This document shows positions 57,402 to 64,000 of a stretch of DNA of 64,000 nucleotides, in pieces. Below the pieces are notes generated by a model that ran no database searches, was not told the DNA's origin, and saw nothing but the letters and a program-made list of their open reading frames with translations. The stretch is from Candidatus Falkowbacteria bacterium. Lineage in GTDB: Bacteria > Patescibacteriota > Patescibacteriia > Patescibacteriales > Patescibacteriaceae. The DNA lies in the NCBI GenBank assembly GCA_026396835.1, contig JAPLWA010000004.1, forward strand, positions 434,001 through 498,000. The letters are read 5' to 3'. The first letter of the stretch is position 1. Each line of letters opens with the position of its first letter. A program made the position numbers and the translations under genes.

Positions 57402-59189
57402 CTACATTCGTAAAAATCCACCGGCCTGTAACTCCCATAAATGTCTATATAAACCCTTATCTTTTTTCAATAAATCTTCATGAGTTCCCTCTTCGGTTAT
57501 ACTGCCTTCATCAAGCACAATAATGCGATCCATCTTACGAATGGTTGAAAGTCGATGGGCAATAACAATGGTGGTTTTATTTTTCATTAATTCATCAAGC
57601 GCATCTTGAATTAATAACTCTGAGTGAGAATCAAGGCTTGATGTAGCTTCATCAAGAATAAGCACTGGTGCATTCTTTAGGATGGCGCGAGCAATGGCAA
57701 CACGTTGACGTTCACCGCCAGAAAGTTTAATGCCGCGCTCCCCAACTAAGGTTTCATACTTCAACGGTAACTGTTCTATAAACTCATCACAGTGCGCTAA
57801 ACGAGCAGCCGCTACAACCTCTTCATTAGTCGCCTCGCGTCTCCCATAACGAATGTTTTCTAACAATGACCGATGGAATAAAACCGGATCTTGCGGAACA
57901 ATGCTAATAGCACTGCGCAAACTAGCTAAAGTAACTTTTTGTATATCTTGCCCATCGATTGTGATTGTGCCCTGTTTCAAGTTGTACAAACGCATAATAA
58001 GTCGAACAATAGTTGATTTTCCTGCGCCTGATGGTCCAACTAAAGCAATTTTCTCTCCGCCCGTGATACTTAATGAAATGCTTTTTAAGATTGGTCGCTC
58101 TTTAGAAAAAGCAAATGAAACATTATCAAATATTATATTACTTTTTTTTACAACTAAGGATTTAGCATTTTTAGTATCTTTAACTTCATGAGGCAAATTA
58201 AGAGTAAGGACCATCTCGCTTGAGTCAGCGTATCCTTCATAAACATTTCTGATAATTCTACCAAAGTCCCAAAGACGCTGGGCTAGGCCAATAATATAAA
58301 TTTGAACCAGAACGAATGTTCCAACACTAATTAAATTCATTTGCCAAAAACGAATAGCAAAATAAAACACAAAGAATTCCACTGCCACCCAAAGAGCACC
58401 TTGAACTGCATCCATAGCATTTGATAATTGCCAAGACAAAGCTGTTGCATCAGCTTGTTTGTTTGAAACCTCTTTAAAAGAAACAGCTTCATAATCTGAG
58501 CCGACAAAAGACGACACTGCATACTGATTAGTCATAGAGTCGGCTAATAAAGCCGTCGTGGCTGAATCTGCAGCGGCTGAAGCTATATCGTATTTAACTT
58601 TCCAGCGTGAAAAGAAATAATTGCATAGCATGGTTACTACGACCCAGATAACAATAATAAAGGCAATAATTTTTTCCTGAAAATAAACAATTATAATTGT
58701 GCCGATAACTTGAACCAGTAACGGTATAAAATTAAATACAAACGTATCATAGAGTCTTTCAAAAGCTCGACTAAAACGATTGATGCGCTGAACTAGTGAG
58801 CCAGTAAAAGTATTAGAGAAAAATCCGTAAGAATGGTGTATAACATGTTCAAAGGCCATTTGCTTTAAACGCGCCATTACCTTGGACTCAAATTGGCTTA
58901 GAATCACCATACCAAAACGAAATAACAGCCAATACGCTGAATGTATTATCAAAATAGATATAATAATGCTTATTAGAGTTGGGGCTAAATCAGTTTTCAC
59001 GCCACCAGATGTAAGTGCGTCAAAAAAACGCTTATCATAAAGCGGTATAAAAACAGACAAAACAGCTGAAATAGTAAAACAAAAAACCGTGGTATAAAAT
59101 CCCAACTTTTGTAAGCGAATAGCTCTCCAAAAAGCTTTCGCCACCTCTCGGACCTTTGATCTTTCTATATCTTTGTCTATTGTATGCAT
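57402..59189 (-). CDS. ABC exporter, fused permease and ATPase (MsbA-like)
   Basis: 595 residues, half-transporter that works as a dimer. Six membrane helices (about 30-320) are followed by the ATPase domain: Walker A GPSGAGKST, Q-loop VPQDPVLF, signature LSGGERQRVAIAR, Walker B VLILDEATSSLDS and H-loop VIAHRLSTI. It exports lipids, drugs or peptides. Single gene; the signalling operon begins 70 bp beyond its 3' end, on the same strand, without a terminator that I can see. Confidence 0.93.
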   Translation of the reverse strand: MHTIDKDIERSKVREVAKAFWRAIRLQKLGFYTTVFCFTISAVLSVFIPLYDKRFFDALTSGGVKTDLAPTLISIIISILIIHSAYWLLFRFGMVILSQFESKVMARLKQMAFEHVIHHSYGFFSNTFTGSLVQRINRFSRAFERLYDTFVFNFIPLLVQVIGTIIIVYFQEKIIAFIIVIWVVVTMLCNYFFSRWKVKYDIASAAADSATTALLADSMTNQYAVSSFVGSDYEAVSFKEVSNKQADATALSWQLSNAMDAVQGALWVAVEFFVFYFAIRFWQMNLISVGTFVLVQIYIIGLAQRLWDFGRIIRNVYEGYADSSEMVLTLNLPHEVKDTKNAKSLVVKKSNIIFDNVSFAFSKERPILKSISLSITGGEKIALVGPSGAGKSTIVRLIMRLYNLKQGTITIDGQDIQKVTLASLRSAISIVPQDPVLFHRSLLENIRYGRREATNEEVVAAARLAHCDEFIEQLPLKYETLVGERGIKLSGGERQRVAIARAILKNAPVLILDEATSSLDSHSELLIQDALDELMKNKTTIVIAHRLSTIRKMDRIIVLDEGSITEEGTHEDLLKKDKGLYRHLWELQAGGFLRM

Positions 59190-59238
59190 ATTTATTCAGT
59201 ATAAAATATTTTATTATATTTAGCTAACTTTTAATAAA

Positions 59239-59270
59239 AAAGCCAGTCCCGCCAAAGCAGGACTGGCTTT
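59239..59270. terminator. Terminator after the cupredoxin gene
   Basis: AAAGCCAGTCC (59239-59249) pairs with GGACTGGCTTT (59260-59270), with A-run and T-run. It lies 17 bp past the cupredoxin stop on the minus strand. Confidence 0.88.
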
Positions 59271-59286
59271 ATACTTTAAACAATAA

Positions 59287-59844
59287 CTATTCAACTAACA
59301 AAACACCAATCTGACCTTTTTGGCGATGGTAACCATTACCGATACTGCAATAGAACTCAAAGGTGCCTTTTTTACTAGCTGTAAATTCAATAGTTTCACT
59401 TTCACCGGTCTTAAGGTCCTTAGTCTTAACATTGTAAGCTTCCAAAATTAAGTTGTGCATTCCACCTGAGTTAGTGAAAACAAACTTAACTTTATCACCT
59501 TGCTTAACTTTAATTTCATTTGGCGTGTAATAAAAACTACCACCAGTGATATTAAAGGTTAGCTCAGCTGCTTTATGATCAGCAACTCCAGCTTTTAACT
59601 GAACCAATTGATCAGCAGTTAACTCAGCTGGTACAACGGCTTGCATACCATTGCCTTTAGCTGGCATGTCTGACTTTGCTTGCTCGCCAGACTGGCCGCC
59701 CTTGTCTTCTCCCCATCTATTAGCAATAGATGAAGCATCACCTGATCTACGATCGTTGTTGAGGCGCATTATTGAAAAGCCCACAAAAACAATCGCTAGA
59801 ACAGCAACCACAACAATTAAAATGTTGTTTTTCTTGCTATCCAT
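59287..59844 (-). CDS. Membrane-anchored cupredoxin-domain protein
   Basis: 185 residues. An N-terminal membrane helix (about 6-25) and an Asp/Gly/Lys linker precede a cupredoxin beta-sandwich (about 92-185). FNITGGSFYYTPNEIKVKQG begins it. Copper ligands fit His in SGGMHNL, Cys in EFYCSIG and His in NGYHRQ; the fourth (axial) ligand is unclear, as the residue after the loop is Gln. It may store or transfer electrons or copper outside the membrane. With the cytochrome b5 and hemerythrin genes it adds to the redox proteins of this region. Confidence 0.82.
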   Translation of the reverse strand: MDSKKNNILIVVVAVLAIVFVGFSIMRLNNDRRSGDASSIANRWGEDKGGQSGEQAKSDMPAKGNGMQAVVPAELTADQLVQLKAGVADHKAAELTFNITGGSFYYTPNEIKVKQGDKVKFVFTNSGGMHNLILEAYNVKTKDLKTGESETIEFTASKKGTFEFYCSIGNGYHRQKGQIGVLLVE

Positions 59845-59942
59845 ATGTTTAAAAAATTAATAATTAGTAAAGTCAATCCGTAAAAGATATTTTCATAATT
59901 ATACAGTTAATTAAGAACCTAGTCAACGCTCTAAGCAAATAT

Positions 59943-60485
59943 CTATATTTTCTGCACAACTATTTTTGCTAAACCGTGTTGATGCGGCATTTCAAAACCT
60001 TTATGCGCCTTGTCATCAAGCGTGCCTTCAAAGCAAAATATAATATCAAAACCATTGAACATTCTAGATAATTCTTTTGGCTCAAAATAACAAGCAAATT
60101 TCTTTTCATTTTTAAAACTTGGATCATCAGTTGTAAAAACCTGCAGCAAAATATAGCCACCAACTTTAAGTTTAGTTTTAATATCTTTAATTAAATTGAT
60201 GGCCTCGTCTTTATTAAAAAAATTTAAAACATTTTGACAAATTATGACATCAAATTCATCTTGCTCAATAACATAATCTCTAATATTGATTTTTTCGACT
60301 CTAGCTTTAAAAAATTTTAATTCTTCAATTTTATTTTTAACATGATCTAACGCTTCATCTGATTTATCAATCCCTAAGATAGAAAAGCCATTTTGCGCTA
60401 AAAATAAAAGATCCTTGCCCTGGCCACAGCCAAGATCAAGGATTTTACTGTCAGGCGAAAATTTGTCGTACATTAAATTAATCAT
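59943..60485 (-). CDS. Class I SAM-dependent methyltransferase (TehB/UbiE-like fold)
   Basis: 180 residues. Motif I ILDLGCGQGKDLLFLAQNGF and FSILGIDKSDEAL are clear, followed by EFDVIICQNVLNFF as motif IV. The start ATG 60485 overlaps the Nudix gene by 8 bp, so translation is coupled. The small size resembles tellurite-resistance TehB-like methyltransferases but the substrate is unknown. It is the last gene of the glmS-headed operon in this window. Confidence 0.82.
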   Translation of the reverse strand: MINLMYDKFSPDSKILDLGCGQGKDLLFLAQNGFSILGIDKSDEALDHVKNKIEELKFFKARVEKINIRDYVIEQDEFDVIICQNVLNFFNKDEAINLIKDIKTKLKVGGYILLQVFTTDDPSFKNEKKFACYFEPKELSRMFNGFDIIFCFEGTLDDKAHKGFEMPHQHGLAKIVVQKI

Positions 60486-60912
60486 ATAGAACGGCTTCTA
60501 AATTAAATTCGGGATACAATCTAATCTTACCAGACAAAATATCTTTGATAGGCAGCCAGGTCGCTTCAAAATTAGTTGTATCAATTACATGTATTTTTTC
60601 TTTTTGATACAAACTCTTATCAACCAAATCGCCTTTGTATAAAAAAGTAATCTGATGTCCTTGCTCTCCTTTGTGAGTAAATGAATTTACTATTACTTCA
60701 ATAAACGACAAGTTTTCTAAATCACTATTAAACTCTTCTCTGATTTCTCTCCGTACGGCATCCTCGGTCTTTTCCTGAAATTCAACTCCTCCACCGACGA
60801 TTCTGCCAAAAGCCTGGTTTCTAATATCATCAAAACCCATGCCAACTAAAATATCTTGATTATTTCTAATAATAAGACACATGGCTTTTACTTCGGTTTG
60901 TCCTGGTTTCAT
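60478..60912 (-). CDS. Nudix hydrolase
   Basis: 144 residues. The Nudix box is GGGVEFQEKTEDAVRREI then REEFNSD (about 40-64), with the metal-binding REEF Glu residues in place. The start ATG overlaps the TGA stop of the amidoligase-like gene by 4 bp (ATGA), so they are coupled. It hydrolyses a nucleoside-diphosphate-X compound; the substrate is unknown. This TGA also shows that UGA is read as stop here. Confidence 0.88.
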   Translation of the reverse strand: MKPGQTEVKAMCLIIRNNQDILVGMGFDDIRNQAFGRIVGGGVEFQEKTEDAVRREIREEFNSDLENLSFIEVIVNSFTHKGEQGHQITFLYKGDLVDKSLYQKEKIHVIDTTNFEATWLPIKDILSGKIRLYPEFNLEAVLYD

Positions 60913-62714
60913 AGGTGAATAGTATGATTAATAGCTTGAGCCGTTTGAGTAATCAGCGCACGTAATTCATTTTGAATACTTGTTTCATCTATAGCCTTAG
61001 CTGCTCTTATGCTTTTTTCATCAACCGTATCAAAAGTAAGATTAAATTGTGTAAATATATTTTGAACCTTAACTGAAAAATCTTCCCAAATATTTTTCAG
61101 CTGCTCTTGAGATTTATCCGGTTTATCTGCTTCAGAAGAAAACAAAGCCGCCGCCAAAACCTGAGCCTCTGGTACAAGTCTATACAAAGTAGCATCTCTA
61201 ACTTCTAGACTTCGTATCTCAAGTCTACCCGAAGAAACGATATCACTATTATATTCGTCTAAATTAGGAGCTTCAGTAATTTTTTTACCAGCCTTATTAG
61301 CAGTCTTATCAAGATTCATTCTACTACTAGTTTTTCGATTAACTAAACGCTTAGGAGAAACAAAAGCATAAGTTAAAGCATTTACTAATACGTCGGCCTT
61401 AAGTTTAAAACGACTTTTAAAATCATAGTCATCACTAATTTTCTCGGCTAAATCAAGCGGAAAGCCGAGGTTTAGATGCATAGAAAAGTCGCCGTCGCCA
61501 CGAATCTTTCTTGACTGATCAGCTCCCTCAGTCTCAATAAAATCGCCGCGTATTAATTCATGAGCAATTAAAGTCTGAGTTTTAGCGCTATAGGAAAAAT
61601 CAGAAGCAAACTCCCAAGTTTCGTTAGTACCACCAGTTCCAGCCTGAGGAATGCCCAAATCTTTAGTTGCTTCACATAACTCCTTATCAACCTTAAAACC
61701 GTACGGAACTTCTATTTCCAAACCAACCGTAGGTAAATACATATTTTCTTCGGCTTGCTTCTCGACTTTAGCATATTGCCCTAGAATATATTTTTCTTGA
61801 GTTCCGTTAAGGAGATTAGCGCCATTACCTTTTTCTATAGCAATTAGATTATTAAAATAGTGCAACTGTAAGGCTGGTTTTATTTTTTCAGGCACATTAT
61901 TAAAAGCGTTTGCCAAATCAACGGCTTCTTTAACTTTTGCCTTAACAAAATCTTCGGAAAACTGACTAGGCTTATACACTTCTCTCTTGTTTTGAATATG
62001 CTGATCAGAGTCAAGAGGATCACTTGGCCAGTCAGTGTCGTCGGTCTCGGTTGCAATGATTTGCGTTGCTGAGCCAACTAAGCTATCCGGATAATCAAAC
62101 ATCCTTTGCTTAGCCATTAGAGCCAACTCAATATCTTCTACACATTGTCTTCGAGAATTTACACGAGACTTTTTAACATTATTAATAAAATCATCCAGCT
62201 GCTTATTTATCTCAGCCTTCTCTTTGTAGGGTAAATTTTCCAAATCATAAAAACCCAAAATATCAAAAATACGACATCTATTAGCTCCATTCGGACTATG
62301 CCAAATTAAATCCTGTCCTAAAATTTTAGATATGGAAGCAGCGGCCCCTTTTGGAAAACAATCATCTTTATCAAAAAAATGAACTTGATCATAAAAATCT
62401 TTTAGAGTGCCTATTAAATTAAAAAGCTTCTCACTAGAACTAATGTTAGCCAGTCTTACATACTCGATTAGAGCCCCTGCCAAACTTGAGTTATCATCAT
62501 ACATTGCCTGAGTCTTCATCTTGTCTATAAAAGAATCTCGATGATCTCTTGTGACATCATGCTCCAAGAACTCAGCATTAAAATAATTTACAAAATCAGA
62601 AAGAAGAGCCCTGTCTTCTGAACTTAAGTCAGGAAATTTTCTAACAGCGCTTTCCAAAGCAATTTCTTTTTTAGGTTTTTCTAAGACGAGGGTGTCTTCT
62701 GCAAGATGCTCCAT
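60909..62714 (-). CDS. Large soluble protein with an amidoligase/GCS-like region
   Basis: 601 residues, no membrane helices. The first half (about 1-330) is helical and unrecognised. The second half contains LPTVGLEIEVPYGFKVDKEL (about 325-345), DFSMHLNLGFPLDLAEKI (about 415-433) and SSGRLEIRSLEVRDATLY (about 500-520). The GxEIE opening, the HxN motif and the later RLEIR recall glutamate-cysteine ligase-fold amidoligases, where such acidic residues bind ATP-Mg. Assignment is tentative. It sits in a glmS operon with CYTH-like, Nudix and methyltransferase genes. Confidence 0.45.
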   Translation of the reverse strand: MEHLAEDTLVLEKPKKEIALESAVRKFPDLSSEDRALLSDFVNYFNAEFLEHDVTRDHRDSFIDKMKTQAMYDDNSSLAGALIEYVRLANISSSEKLFNLIGTLKDFYDQVHFFDKDDCFPKGAAASISKILGQDLIWHSPNGANRCRIFDILGFYDLENLPYKEKAEINKQLDDFINNVKKSRVNSRRQCVEDIELALMAKQRMFDYPDSLVGSATQIIATETDDTDWPSDPLDSDQHIQNKREVYKPSQFSEDFVKAKVKEAVDLANAFNNVPEKIKPALQLHYFNNLIAIEKGNGANLLNGTQEKYILGQYAKVEKQAEENMYLPTVGLEIEVPYGFKVDKELCEATKDLGIPQAGTGGTNETWEFASDFSYSAKTQTLIAHELIRGDFIETEGADQSRKIRGDGDFSMHLNLGFPLDLAEKISDDYDFKSRFKLKADVLVNALTYAFVSPKRLVNRKTSSRMNLDKTANKAGKKITEAPNLDEYNSDIVSSGRLEIRSLEVRDATLYRLVPEAQVLAAALFSSEADKPDKSQEQLKNIWEDFSVKVQNIFTQFNLTFDTVDEKSIRAAKAIDETSIQNELRALITQTAQAINHTIHL

Positions 62715-62723
62715 ATATTAATA

Positions 62724-63269
62724 TTATTTTTTAGCCTCAAATCTTTTAACAAATTCAGCCAGCTCGTTATTAGACATTAGTTTCACGTCCAATTTTTGTG
62801 CAAGTTCTTTTATCTTAAATTCTGCCTCTTCTCTCTCGCTTTCATTTTTAACCATAATTTCAAGTTCAAGATGATAACCCCAATCTTTACTATATTTCAA
62901 AGATAGCTCAACTCCGTCTAATAAATAGTTATGGCGCTGCTGAAAAGATTCTATAACATGAGTATATCCAAGTTGTTTAAATAGCTCTATAGCCACCGGG
63001 ACCGAAGCTTTATCAACCGGAAACTCTATTTCTTTAAAAGCACTTCCCTGACCTATTTTTTCAAGTTTCAAAGTAATTTTAGCAGATTTTTTTGAAATAT
63101 TATCAGAAACTTTTAAAAGCTTATCAGATAAAATAAAAAAATAAACATTTTTATTGTCCTCACCTAAATCTTTAGCTTGGGCCTTAAGAATTTCTTCAAG
63201 CTCTTTGTATTTATTTTCATCAAACATTGACCTAAACTCAATTTCAATATTTTTTTCTAAATTATCCAT
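62724..63269 (-). CDS. CYTH-like domain protein
   Basis: 181 residues. The N-terminal NIEIEFRSMFDENKYKELEE carries an ExE pair, KKSAKITLKLEKIG a basic strand, YTHVIESFQQRHNYLLDGVE the middle strands, and GYHLELEIMVKNESEREEAE the C-terminal acidic ones. Such alternating acidic and basic strands form the CYTH tunnel (triphosphatase/adenylate cyclase class IV), which binds triphosphates with metal. The exact family is uncertain and the reaction not predictable. It sits 9 bp upstream of the amidoligase-like gene. Confidence 0.6.
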   Translation of the reverse strand: MDNLEKNIEIEFRSMFDENKYKELEEILKAQAKDLGEDNKNVYFFILSDKLLKVSDNISKKSAKITLKLEKIGQGSAFKEIEFPVDKASVPVAIELFKQLGYTHVIESFQQRHNYLLDGVELSLKYSKDWGYHLELEIMVKNESEREEAEFKIKELAQKLDVKLMSNNELAEFVKRFEAKK

Positions 63270-63275
63270 ATAATA

Positions 63276-63665
63276 TTATTTTTTAGCTAACAACTTAATT
63301 TTGCCAATATACCATTCGGCGGCTAAAGCATGATTTGGCACATGCCAAGTAGCAACAGCTTGTCCTGCTGCACGAGCTGCAAAACGCGCTGCGTCAGTTT
63401 TTGCTGCTCGAGCTGCGGCGTGAGCATCAAGTGATAATTTTCTCACGTCCGCCATACCTAAGTCCATTTTCCCCTGTCCCCAGGCTCTAATTGCCTCAAT
63501 CGCCAAACGAGGACGTTTATCTTTTGAATTTTCCATTTCAAATAAATTTAAAACTCTTTCTGTTAAACGTGCTATTTTTATTGCCAGTAACTTATGTTCG
63601 CGAGAATTACGGACAACTGATTTGTAGCCTTCGAGTTCGGAAATTTCTTTAGCTTTCATAGTCAT
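63276..63665 (-). CDS. Imm5-like putative immunity protein
   Basis: 129 residues, helical and Ala-rich. RPRLAIEAIRAWGQGKMDLG and AHAAARAAKTDAARFAARAA, then ATWHVPNHALAAEWYIGKI match in pattern the family of short proteins annotated as putative immunity proteins (Imm5 type) in toxin-immunity loci. No toxin gene lies beside it; the neighbours are glmS and the CYTH-like gene. Either the family has another job, or it protects against a toxin from elsewhere. The start ATG 63665 lies 15 bp after the glmS stop. Confidence 0.6.
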   Translation of the reverse strand: MTMKAKEISELEGYKSVVRNSREHKLLAIKIARLTERVLNLFEMENSKDKRPRLAIEAIRAWGQGKMDLGMADVRKLSLDAHAAARAAKTDAARFAARAAGQAVATWHVPNHALAAEWYIGKIKLLAKK

Positions 63666-63680
63666 GCTTGGATTAAATCT

Positions 63681-64000
63681 TTATTCAACCGTCACTGATT
63701 TAGCTAAATTACGCGGCTTATCCACATCGCAGCCTCTTAAAACCGCAACCTGATAAGATAAAAGCTGCAAAGGAATAGCAGCTAAAAACGGAACTAATAT
63801 TTCATCAATCTTAGGTATTTCGATAATGGTTTCGGAAACTGACTCTAATAAAGACTTAGTCCCCTCGCTCGCAATCGCAATTATCCTTGCGCCGCGTGCT
63901 TTCATTTCTTCCATGTTGCTAATCACTTTATCAAATGATTTACCTTCAGTCGCAATAAAAATAACTGGCATGCCTTCATCAATCAAAGCAATTGGTCCGT
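63681..64000 (-). CDS. glmS: Glutamine-fructose-6-phosphate aminotransferase, C-terminal part
   Basis: The frame continues beyond the window edge; about 106 residues are visible. GPIALIDEGMPVIFIATEG and the SIS-domain end IPLQLLSYQVAVLRGCDVDK, followed by PRNLAKSVTVE at the C-terminus, are signatures of GlmS. The full enzyme converts fructose-6-phosphate and glutamine to glucosamine-6-phosphate for cell-wall sugars. It is upstream of the Imm5-like gene by 15 bp and probably heads the operon that reaches 59943. Confidence 0.95.
   Translation of the reverse strand, partial: GPIALIDEGMPVIFIATEGKSFDKVISNMEEMKARGARIIAIASEGTKSLLESVSETIIEIPKIDEILVPFLAAIPLQLLSYQVAVLRGCDVDKPRNLAKSVTVE

Noticed and set aside
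60909-60911. UGA recoding as in some Patescibacteria (Gracilibacteria, Absconditabacteria)
   Set aside because: A TGA ends the amidoligase-like gene in an ATGA overlap with the next start, and no gene has in-frame TGA that must be read through.
1-64000. CRISPR arrays, insertion sequences, integrases or prophage genes
   Set aside because: No regularly spaced direct repeats, no transposase or integrase motifs and no phage structural genes were seen.

Overview
The window reads as chromosomal DNA of an uncultivated bacterium of the Patescibacteria (Candidate Phyla Radiation), probably on the Parcubacteria side. The DNA is AT-rich. Genes are tightly packed, with 3-15 bp gaps or small overlaps, and are mostly on the minus strand. 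Hallmarks are secreted prepilin-like proteins carrying FISUMP or LamG passenger domains, TrmB-type regulators, a standalone archaeal-type tRNA-Thr editing domain, and many short conserved genes of unknown role. The standard code fits: one gene ends in TGA (60909-60911), and no reading frame requires UGA recoding. No CRISPR array, insertion sequence, integrase or rRNA was seen. The only RNA gene found is tRNA-Gln(TTG).

Layout. 1-4.8 kb: a partial secreted protein, a 730-bp spacer, then mutM, a PfkB kinase, an HtrA protease and a methyltransferase. 4.8-9.5 kb: a LivK/H/M/G-like ABC importer, without a LivF gene, diverging from a TrmB regulator. 9.5-15.5 kb: a membrane-anchored, degenerate prenyl-synthase-like protein, tRNA-Gln, a beta-CASP hydrolase, a cold-shock protein, a DEAD-box helicase and a small serine hydrolase. 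15.6-21.3 kb: two modular pilins, a DUF2207 membrane protein and small unknown genes. 21.3-27.3 kb: an operon of ECF sigma factor, membrane protein, DUF5666-like protein and MacAB-like exporter. 27.4-36.8 kb: a second beta-CASP enzyme, a drug/metabolite transporter, two unknown genes with matching structured leaders, an RHS-CHAP secreted protein with a partner gene, a TrmB operon containing the tRNA editing domain, membrane proteins and a cytochrome b5 protein. 36.9-46.6 kb: an amino-acid permease, three more modular pilins, dtd, HU, rpmB, gpmA and small transport and metabolic genes. 46.6-59.2 kb: a protein kinase beside a 1447-residue glycosyltransferase-containing protein, then a five-gene signalling operon (response regulator, hemerythrin, kinase-less Cache receptor, degenerate hemerythrin, full histidine kinase) and an ABC exporter. 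59.2-64 kb: a cupredoxin, then a glmS-headed operon with an Imm5-like gene, a CYTH-like gene, an amidoligase-like gene, a Nudix hydrolase and a methyltransferase.

The most unusual observations are these. (1) Two neighbouring unknown genes share one 5'-leader plan: promoter, boxA-like antitermination site, 15-16 bp hairpin, strong Shine-Dalgarno. (2) A 20-bp inverted repeat buries the ribosome site and start codon of the RHS-CHAP gene and runs straight into a T-rich beginning of the ORF. (3) A dispersed hairpin repeat supplies the TAG stop codon of four unrelated genes. (4) The hemerythrin-based signalling cassette. (5) Five pilins that share one stalk but carry different heads.
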